Assembly (NCBI GenBank): GCA_021810145.1
Contig: JAJZJL010000049.1
Location: 1-32,338, forward strand
Origin: Planctomycetota bacterium
GTDB lineage: Bacteria; Planctomycetota; Phycisphaerae; WQYP01
Direction of reading: 5' to 3'
DNA: 32,338 nt
Shown: positions 8,357 through 14,186 of the stretch, piece after piece
How positions within the stretch are numbered: position 1 is the first letter of the stretch
Layout: every line of letters starts with the position of its first letter
The notes under the pieces: model-generated
What the model saw: only the letters and a program-made list of their open reading frames with translations
The model's database searches: none
Told to the model about the DNA's origin: nothing
Made by a program: the position numbers and the translations under genes

Positions 8357-9211
8357 TTAAAAATGAAACTTCCAAGTGCCCCAGCCGGTCCCACCATTCT
8401 GAGACGAGTAGCTCAAACCGAAGTTGTCATTGGAAGGGCCGATGGTTATCCCCCCCGTCCAATACGGCGGCGTGCTGCTGCCTATGTTATTGTAGCTTCC
8501 AGATGCCGTAATACCCGGCAGCGGTGTGACCTGGCACTTGACTTGCACCCCGCCATTTGGTGATTTGGGATTCTTCGTGATCTTGCCCGAGCCGGTAGCA
8601 GTAACACCAACGCTTACGGAAGATCCCCCACCCGTATTAACCTTGGCGGTCCCGGTCACGCTGCCGGTGTAGTTTCCGCCGGTGCTGGCTGTCCCGGTCG
8701 CTCCGACGCTGACAGTGGTTCCCGGTATTCCAGTCGGGATCGGACCGGATTTTCCGGTAGCCGTTACACTCCCCGAGCCCGGCGCGCTACCCGGGGCGGT
8801 CGCGGGCACGCCCTTTCCAATAACGCCCCCTGCAAGCCCCCACGGATCCACATTCCCCACCGGATTGCTCATCACAAACTGGTACGTGTTGGCACCGTTG
8901 ATGTTGAGCGGGAGCGATCGCAGCTCGCCGCAGATATGCTCCGCATCAGCCCCGCGAAATACCGTGCCGCGCCCAGCGCGGCTGAGCGCCGCAGCGCCGG
9001 GGTTGAGCGGGAGCGAGCGATGCTCGATGCACTTACGCTCCTCATCGACCCCGCGAAATCCCGTGCCGCGCCCAGCGCGGCTGAGCGCCGCAGCGCCGGG
9101 GTTGAGTGGGAGCGATCGCAGCTCGCCGCAGTTATGCTCCGCATCGCCCCCGCATAATCCCGTGCCGCCGTGCTTGGATTCCGAAGTTGTTTCAACTATT
9201 GCGACCATCAT
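8357..9211 (-). CDS. Orphan RHS C-terminal end with unique tip (cassette 1)
   Basis: A 284-residue frame built like the one at 5815-6573: about three 33-residue repeats (99 bp each), the RHS core terminus NTYQFVMSNPVGNVDPWGL, an almost identical Gly/Thr/Ser-rich linker to VQVKCQV, then a different tip of 56 residues (TPLPGITASGSYNNIG... to TWKFHF). The tip is Gly/Ser/Asn/Tyr-rich, looks beta-structured and ends in aromatic residues; no catalytic toxin motif is visible. In RHS polymorphic toxins a conserved core and linker followed by an exchangeable tip with its own downstream gene is the usual layout. Here most of the core is missing, and the partner gene encodes a large exported protein rather than a small cytosolic immunity protein. 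A TGA directly before the ATG pair closes the frame upstream. Confidence 0.6.
   Translation of the reverse strand: MMVAIVETTSESKHGGTGLCGGDAEHNCGELRSLPLNPGAAALSRAGRGTGFRGVDEERKCIEHRSLPLNPGAAALSRAGRGTVFRGADAEHICGELRSLPLNINGANTYQFVMSNPVGNVDPWGLAGGVIGKGVPATAPGSAPGSGSVTATGKSGPIPTGIPGTTVSVGATGTASTGGNYTGSVTGTAKVNTGGGSSVSVGVTATGSGKITKNPKSPNGGVQVKCQVTPLPGITASGSYNNIGSSTPPYWTGGITIGPSNDNFGLSYSSQNGGTGWGTWKFHF
8903..9170 (-). repeat. 99-bp in-frame tandem repeat (about 2.7 units)
   Basis: Units start with GTTGAG at 8903, 9002 and 9101 on the plus strand, an exact 99-bp spacing. Two unit variants alternate (one with GCAGCTCGCCGCAG, one with ATGCTCGATGCACTTACG). Unit number differs from the copy at 6367-6540, as expected for slippage or recombination. 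Confidence 0.8.
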
Positions 9212-9350
9212 TCACGCCCGAAAGATGCCAACTTGCTTGGTGCGTGAATTCTAACCCGTCGCACCGGTAATAGAAAGCGATCTCGGATCGCGGCGGAAAC
9301 GCACACCGCGCAACAAGCACCGATTTTTCACCATAAAGGCATGGAAACGG

Positions 9351-9448
9351 TATTGGTCAGTATTGGCAGTATGGCCAGTATTTGTCAGTATTTACAGTAT
9401 TGGTCAGTATTAGCAGTATTAGTCAGTATTGGTCAGGATATTCAGTAA
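9351..9448. repeat. CAGTATTGGT-type tandem array 1
   Basis: About ten imperfect units of 9-10 nt with consensus CAGTATTGGT or CAGTATTAG. There are no spacers of uniform length, so this is not a CRISPR array. Confidence 0.8.
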
Positions 9449-9527
9449 GCATCGTTGCTTGGAATCCTCCGTCCACCTCCGCTTCCTCCTTGTGAATAAA
9501 AGCGTCTTTAACCACAACGGCACGAGG

Positions 9528-9606
9528 ACAGTATGGGTCGGTATCGATCAGTATTAGCAGTATTGGTCAGTATTTACAGTATTGGCCAGTGTATTCAGTA
9601 TATTCA
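9528..9606. repeat. CAGTATTGGT-type tandem array 2
   Basis: Second array of the same 9-10-nt unit, ending in TATTCAGTATATTCAG. Confidence 0.8.
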
Positions 9607-9714
9607 GAACGTGCCCCGGGAGCTGGGATTACTGATCATTGATCATTGGTCATTGAGGTGCCCTCCGCTTCCTCCTTGTGAACAAAAACGTTTTTCACCA
9701 CAGCGATGCGATTA

Positions 9715-9779
9715 CAGTGATTGGTCAGTGTTTTCAGTATTAGTCAGTATTAGCAGTATTGGTCAGTATATTCAGTACC
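9715..9779. repeat. CAGTATTGGT-type tandem array 3
   Basis: Third array of the same unit, about six imperfect copies, again ending with TATATTCAGTA. Confidence 0.8.
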
Positions 9780-9838
9780 TGTCCCCAGGAGCTAGGATTA
9801 TTGTTCATTGCTCATTGATAACCGCTTTCAGGCTCCAA

Positions 9839-11650
9839 TCAGCCTATGTACTCTTTCAGTGTCTGCCGCATGGCTGACGCCGGCGTGTGGCCGTACACCC
9901 GGCCGCCAAGGTGATTGACAACATGAGCGATTTCGCTGCCCGCTTTGCCATTGAGCCAAATCGTCGTCAGATGATGCAGCCTGACACCCGGAACCTGCGG
10001 TGCCTCAATGGCACTTTCGCATGTAATGACCGCATCGCGGAAATAGCAGTAAACCCCCAGCCCCCATGCTTCGTGCTTTTTCACTGAATCCGCCACTTTG
10101 TAGGATGCGTACCCATCGGTTGTCCCGGCCATCCATGCCGCCTGATCGGGCGGATCGTACGGCATCTCGGATTGATACATGTACACTCGTCCGCCGTTAC
10201 CGTTCCATAGTGTCTGGTATTGCTCATGATGTTCGTTAAACAATCCATAACACGTCACATTGTCGCCATTCACCACCAGCCCGTGCCGGGTTGGATTTCT
10301 GCGCCAGCCGACACCTTTGCCGTGATCCGCCCGCCAGATCCAGATGTTGTCTGTTACCACATGGTGGCTGTTAATAATGATTCCGGTATCGTTGCGGCCG
10401 GCCGCCGGTCCGGCCGTGCGCACCGTTAAATCATAAAGACACGTCGGGTTGGCGGAATGATCGGCCGAACTGCCCGCCGGCCCCACTTCAAGCAGGTACT
10501 GCGAATGTATTTCTCCGGCGTCAATGATAAGTCCGGCGATGGTCACGCCGTCAACGTCCGCCACTGAAACGGCAGTCTGTCCCGCCGTCGCTTTCAGTGC
10601 GGGCACCGCCAACCCCAGAAGAATCGTGTTCGGCCGCGTCACACGGAGTGTTTTTTCCAGCCGGTACGTGCCGGGTGTAAATAGAATATGCTTGCCGCGC
10701 TCCAGGGCCGCATTCAGGCTTGCCGCGGAGTCTTTCCCGGGGTGGGCGATATGAAAGCGGCTGATGGGTATCCATTCTCCCGGCGTAGAGCCACGATCCC
10801 ATGATGGGCCGAGTGTGTCATGCTGCAGGGCGGGCACAAATACCGCAAAATCGCCCGAGGCATCAACGGCCAGATAGGGCTTTTCACGAATGACCGGTGT
10901 CCGCCTGATGACGGTATAGGCCGGATTCGGAAAGGTGTTTCCCGGCGCATTGCGGCAGCCCGCGAAAACCATGTTCCAGACCGCATTGCTCCACACCGAC
11001 CACTTGCTGTTGCGGGACAGCCATTGCTGCTGCGATGCCGGAACAACCTTGCCGTCCACAACCGAATCAGCCAGGAACCCGCCGCTGGCATAACCGGCTC
11101 CGCAATTGCATGATGTCCACACGTCAAACAAGTTCAAATCGCCCTTCACGTGCAGACGGCGTATCGGAGCGGCCTGCGAAACCGCAATACGCATCGCGCC
11201 GCCCGTGGCTGTTGGCCGAACGGTCATATTGCCGATGGATCGCCAGAAGTTATCCAGCGCGGCTCCGCCGCTCCACTGTGCATTGACATTGACACCGCCG
11301 TTAATCAGCACATCATCCGGATTCTGTCCCAACCCCGCTACTTCCGTGTAAAAACCGACATTAAAGTTGACCTGGTATCTTCCCGGTTTGAAAAGAAACG
11401 CGTATCCTCTGGATGCAAACTGATTCGTCTCCATTTTCCGGAAAATATCCCGGGTAATGTGATTGATTCCGTCAGCCGGCATTTGAGGATCAAACACATA
11501 TACATTCTCCCCGAATAACGTCCGGTTGGCCCGGGAGATCGACGCCGTACCCCCGCTGGCCGTGATTGTTGCGGCATCCGCCCCGGAAGCCATTGAAGAC
11601 GCCACCGCCGCTGCGACCACACCCTTGATAAAATCCCGCCGTTTCGGCAT
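9839..11650 (-). CDS. Tat-exported parallel beta-helix protein ('adenylyl cyclase'-annotated family)
   Basis: A 603-residue protein beginning MPKRRDFIKG, a twin-arginine signal, with an Ala-rich hydrophobic stretch and a likely cleavage site near GADAA (about residue 27). The body matches a family seen in actinobacteria and planctomycetes that databases often label adenylyl cyclase without support. Landmarks are GENVYVFDPQMP, LLFKPG-like FLFKPGRYQVN, SQQQWLSRNSKW, WNMVFAG, FTPGTYRL, NGNGGRVYMYQSEMPYDPP and HEAWGLGVYCYF. Two beta-helix halves, each opened by an F.PG.Y motif, recall GH55/pectate-lyase-like carbohydrate enzymes, so a role in polysaccharide binding or breakdown outside the cytoplasm is likely but unproven. 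The frame stays open 52 codons further upstream, but the Tat motif and a GGAG 7 nt before 11650 fix the start. Confidence 0.8.
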   Translation of the reverse strand: MPKRRDFIKGVVAAAVASSMASGADAATITASGGTASISRANRTLFGENVYVFDPQMPADGINHITRDIFRKMETNQFASRGYAFLFKPGRYQVNFNVGFYTEVAGLGQNPDDVLINGGVNVNAQWSGGAALDNFWRSIGNMTVRPTATGGAMRIAVSQAAPIRRLHVKGDLNLFDVWTSCNCGAGYASGGFLADSVVDGKVVPASQQQWLSRNSKWSVWSNAVWNMVFAGCRNAPGNTFPNPAYTVIRRTPVIREKPYLAVDASGDFAVFVPALQHDTLGPSWDRGSTPGEWIPISRFHIAHPGKDSAASLNAALERGKHILFTPGTYRLEKTLRVTRPNTILLGLAVPALKATAGQTAVSVADVDGVTIAGLIIDAGEIHSQYLLEVGPAGSSADHSANPTCLYDLTVRTAGPAAGRNDTGIIINSHHVVTDNIWIWRADHGKGVGWRRNPTRHGLVVNGDNVTCYGLFNEHHEQYQTLWNGNGGRVYMYQSEMPYDPPDQAAWMAGTTDGYASYKVADSVKKHEAWGLGVYCYFRDAVITCESAIEAPQVPGVRLHHLTTIWLNGKAGSEIAHVVNHLGGRVYGHTPASAMRQTLKEYIG

Positions 11651-11943
11651 CGCTGAACTCCATATGAACTCTACGGGGCCCTTCGGCCGACCGCACAGGC
11701 GATGTACCCTGCCATGAATGAGAAGTGTAGCCTCCGGTCGGCAATAATTGCAAATCAATGTCCAAAACCAACTCCCAGCAAGGGGGCCTCCCGCAGGACG
11801 CGACACCGCGCTCCCGGGTCGAATCTGGAAGTTAGAGGAGACGGAGAAAGATCACCAACCGCAAAAGGCGCAAAGGACTATTGAGATCAATATCTGTTCT
11901 TTGTGGTGGAAATCCATATTCCGAATGCTACGGACGCAGAACC

Positions 11944-12041
11944 TGGAATCTGGAATCTGGAACTTGGAATCTGGAACTTGGAATCTGGAACTTGGAATCT
12001 GGAACTTGGAATCTGGAACCTGGAATCTGGAATCTGGAAAA
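11944..12041. repeat. Heptamer tandem array (TGGAATC/TGGAACT)
   Basis: Fourteen contiguous 7-nt units. Most alternate TGGAATC and TGGAACT, giving a 14-nt higher-order period in the middle; the ends are TGGAATC-TGGAATC and the last unit is TGGAAAA. Because 7 is not a multiple of 3, every frame through it repeats with a 21-nt period, so open frames here mean nothing. Confidence 0.9.
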
Positions 12042-12088
12042 AATTGAAAGCGAAGGGCTTCGAGATGATTTGATCACTGATCAACGAT

Positions 12089-12104
12089 TCCCGGCAAGCC
12101 GGGA
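12089..12104. repeat. REP-like hairpin
   Basis: Perfect palindrome TCCCGGC-AA-GCCGGGA. Its centre GGCAAGCC is the reverse complement of the GGCTTGCC core seen in the hairpins near the RAYT transposase. It could also act as a terminator or operator in front of the regulator gene. Confidence 0.45.
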
Positions 12105-12144
12105 TCCTGTGCGGGTGTGGGGCGTGAAATGTGTGAAGATCGTT

Positions 12145-12150
12145 TATAAT
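12145..12150 (+). promoter_or_regulatory. Probable -10 box for the response regulator
   Basis: Perfect TATAAT 42 nt before the ATG at 12192. No good -35 hexamer is seen at 16-18 nt upstream, so the promoter may depend on an activator or a different sigma contact. Confidence 0.4.
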
Positions 12151-12191
12151 ATATCATTCACCTGGCGCGGTCGGACAAGGGTGTTTGGAAT

Positions 12192-13160
12192 ATGGCGAAA
12201 TCGGGGCAGTCAAAAAAGCGGAGCGATGCTTCCGCACGAAGCCAAGGGCGACATGCATCGGGCCGATCATCGCGCAAGCGCGAGAAGCGACCGTCTGTGT
12301 CGGCTGAGCATGCCGGATTGGGGTTTTTGCTGTGTAAAACCGCGCATCTCTTTTCCGGTTCGGGTTTGGCGGAATTTGATCAGCGGGACAGCTATATGGT
12401 TGAATCGCCGGCCAAAACCGCGCCGGCCGCATCGAAAGCGCGTATTTTGCTTGTGGATGCCCATCCCATTGTGCGAAGAGGCATGCGCCACCTCATTAGC
12501 GCCAGCGGCGATATGTCCGTTTGCGGGGAGGCGGCCAGCGGCGATGAGGCGATTGCAAAAATAAACGAACTGAAGCCTGATCTGGTTGTGCTGGATTTTT
12601 CGTTACCGGGCAAATCCGGCATTGACCTGCTGAAAGAAATCAAGGCCAGGCGTCCGCAGGTTCAGATTCTGGTGGTATCAAGATATGAAGAGAATATTTA
12701 CGCCCAGCGGGTGTTGCGTGCCGGAGCATTGGGTTACATCATGCAACGTGAGGCTACGGAAAATATCCTTTCAGCGATTCGCCGCGTTCTTGGCGGTCAG
12801 GTATATGTGAGTGATTCGGTTGCGGCCGGCGCGTTGCGGCACTTTGCCGCGGAGAGCCGGGCGGAGATGCGTCATTCGCATGAGGTATTAACCGATCGAG
12901 AACTGGAAATTTTCCGTTCCATCGGCGAGGGAAAGTCACTGCGCGATATTGCACGGATGCTGAAACTCAGCGTCCACACGGTGGCTGCCCATCGGGGACA
13001 TATAATCAGCAAGCTGGGGCTTTCCGGCAGTCGTGAGCTTTTGCGCATGGCCATGCAGCAGGCTTCGGAGCATTGGCAGGGCGGCCCGGGCAGCGCTGCG
13101 GATTTCAACGCATCGGAAGGCCCGGAACCAACGCGCCGGCGTAATGCGAAAAAGCGTTAG
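12192..13160 (+). CDS. LuxR/NarL-type response regulator with atypical receiver
   Basis: A 322-residue protein counted from ATG 12192. A basic N-terminal extension (1-68) precedes a receiver domain (about 84-205) and a LuxR-type helix-turn-helix (about 231-290, LTDRELEIFRSIGEG ... SVHTVAAHRGHIISKLGL). The phospho-acceptor Asp is present in VVLDFSLPG (D135) and so is the switch Ser (S163). However, the acidic pair is VDAH instead of VDDH (A90), and the conserved Lys after GY is Gln (GYIMQ, Q185). Phosphorylation may therefore be weak or absent. No sensor kinase lies nearby. The start could instead be ATG 12396, which begins just before the receiver; neither has a strong ribosome-binding site. 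The TATAAT at 12145 is compatible with both. Confidence 0.85.
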   Translation: MAKSGQSKKRSDASARSQGRHASGRSSRKREKRPSVSAEHAGLGFLLCKTAHLFSGSGLAEFDQRDSYMVESPAKTAPAASKARILLVDAHPIVRRGMRHLISASGDMSVCGEAASGDEAIAKINELKPDLVVLDFSLPGKSGIDLLKEIKARRPQVQILVVSRYEENIYAQRVLRAGALGYIMQREATENILSAIRRVLGGQVYVSDSVAAGALRHFAAESRAEMRHSHEVLTDRELEIFRSIGEGKSLRDIARMLKLSVHTVAAHRGHIISKLGLSGSRELLRMAMQQASEHWQGGPGSAADFNASEGPEPTRRRNAKKR

Positions 13161-13289
13161 CTGCAGGTTTGGAAGCATTGCGTTTCTGCGCGAAAGTCGT
13201 CGGTGGTTCCGAAGCGAATCGCCAATGGACGATTTTCCAGTGCCTGCGCATGGGGATCGTTTAAGCCGATTTATAGAAGGAAAGTGAAG

Positions 13290-13670
13290 ATGAAAACAAA
13301 CGCACGATCTGAAATGAAACGCATTCTTGACCACATCCGGCAGGCGCTGGGACAGGTTCCAACCGCAGTGGAGAAACTTGCCAGGGTGGATCCGGGTATG
13401 ATTCACGAACATCTGCGTTCTCAGGCCTACGCCATGCCAAGCCAATCGCCGGCTCTTGATGACGAGACCCGCACATTGATTTACCTGGCCGCGGCACTGG
13501 CGAGTTCGAGCCAGCCTTGCGTGCGGGCCACGCTGGATAAGGCCCATATACAGGGAATTCCGCGGGAAAAGATTCTGGAAACGGTTCGCATTGTCCGCTT
13601 TGCGGCGGCCTCCAAGGTGGTCAGCGACGCGGAAAGTGTTTTTGAAGCTCTGGAACAATTCGACCAATAA
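13290..13670 (+). CDS. Carboxymuconolactone decarboxylase/AhpD-like protein
   Basis: A 126-residue protein. Residues about 55-122 (ALDDETRTLIYLAAALASSSQPCVRATLDKA ... and a following ILETVRIVRFAAASKVV helix) fit the helical CMD/AhpD fold. The redox CxxC of AhpD is absent: only one Cys (C77) remains and the usual His after it is missing, so disulfide reductase activity is unlikely. The N-terminal 50 residues are less typical. The start at 13290 has GAAGG 9 nt upstream. It follows the response regulator by 129 nt on the same strand and might be co-transcribed. Substrate and role are unknown. Confidence 0.7.
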   Translation: MKTNARSEMKRILDHIRQALGQVPTAVEKLARVDPGMIHEHLRSQAYAMPSQSPALDDETRTLIYLAAALASSSQPCVRATLDKAHIQGIPREKILETVRIVRFAAASKVVSDAESVFEALEQFDQ

Positions 13671-13922
13671 TGCCGGCGGCGGGCAGTCATAACCGTTGGC
13701 GGCGTAAATGCCGCCTTGTGCGGAAGCCGGCGTCAGGTTCGGGCGCGCTCCGCGCCGATCCGGAAACACGCACAATAGCCAAAACAGCTACACGTATATA
13801 GTTGAAGTAATGATACCCGGAAGCGAACAATTCCTTACGGTGCATTGCGGCACTTCCCCGATTTATTTTGAAACGCATTGAGACGATGATGTCATACGGC
13901 ATTGATGCAGAGGATGTGCGTT
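13671..13922. other. Intergenic region with hairpin and weak promoter
   Basis: No gene is seen. The region has a GC stem-loop at 13698-13715 and a weak promoter-like pair further right (TTGAAA at 13868 and TCATAC at 13892, 18-nt spacer), which could drive the porin operon. Confidence 0.4.
13698..13715 (+). terminator. Possible terminator hairpin after the AhpD-like gene
   Basis: Stem GGCGGC / GCCGCC with loop GTAAAT, 27 nt after the stop codon. Only a short T-poor tail follows, so intrinsic termination is uncertain. Confidence 0.35.
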
Positions 13923-14171
13923 ATGAACATGCAAGCCAATTTTGAAAACTCCGGCCGAGGTCTTCCGATTGCCGGCAACAGCGCCGATCGCATGAGATTG
14001 CGGTCGCGGGTGGGTGTGGCTTTTTTTAACGGCGTGGTTTGTGAAATAATTCACAATGTAGGCATCCTCCGGTCGATTTTTTCCAAGTTGGTGAGTGGCG
14101 GAAAGTTTGAACTTGTTTACCCGATTGATAGTTGCGATGTGCGTACATCGCCCGGGTATGTGGCTTTTTAG
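13923..14171 (+). CDS. Possible small protein of unknown function
   Basis: An 82-residue frame starting MNMQANFENSG, with GAGGA 8 nt before the ATG and a stop 15 nt before the porin-like gene. I recognise no family. The middle (RVGVAFFNGVVCEIIHNVGILRSIFSKLV) is hydrophobic and could form one helix. The ribosome-binding site and tight spacing argue for translation, perhaps as a leader peptide of the operon; the lack of any known relative argues against. Confidence 0.3.
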   Translation: MNMQANFENSGRGLPIAGNSADRMRLRSRVGVAFFNGVVCEIIHNVGILRSIFSKLVSGGKFELVYPIDSCDVRTSPGYVAF

Positions 14172-14186
14172 GAAAGGAACCAGGCC

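Larger units (their letters stand above)
9212..9838. other. Intergenic region with three arrays of a 9-10-nt repeat
   Basis: No gene is seen. The region contains the duplicated cassette upstream segment (9212-9330), three arrays of CAGTATTGGT-like units, and two copies of the recurrent CATTGATCATTGG-type motif (about 9635-9655 and 9800-9820). It separates the RHS cassettes from the beta-helix gene. Confidence 0.65.
11651..12191. other. Divergent intergenic region with heptamer array and promoter
   Basis: This region lies between the minus-strand beta-helix gene and the plus-strand regulator. It holds the heptamer array at 11944-12041, a GC-rich hairpin at 12089-12104 and a TATAAT box at 12145. 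No gene is convincing; the plus-strand frame through the array is an artefact of the repeat. Confidence 0.65.

Noticed and set aside
5815-9211. Classical RHS toxin-immunity pairs
   Set aside because: The tips show no toxin motif and the downstream genes encode large proteins with export signals, unlike cytosolic immunity proteins; kept only as an open hypothesis.
9351-9779. CRISPR-like array
   Set aside because: Units are contiguous 9-10-mers without unique spacers, and no cas genes are nearby.
11944-12041. Protein-coding repeat (frames with WNLESG-type repeats on both strands)
   Set aside because: A 7-nt repeat opens frames on both strands automatically; there is no start site or homologue.
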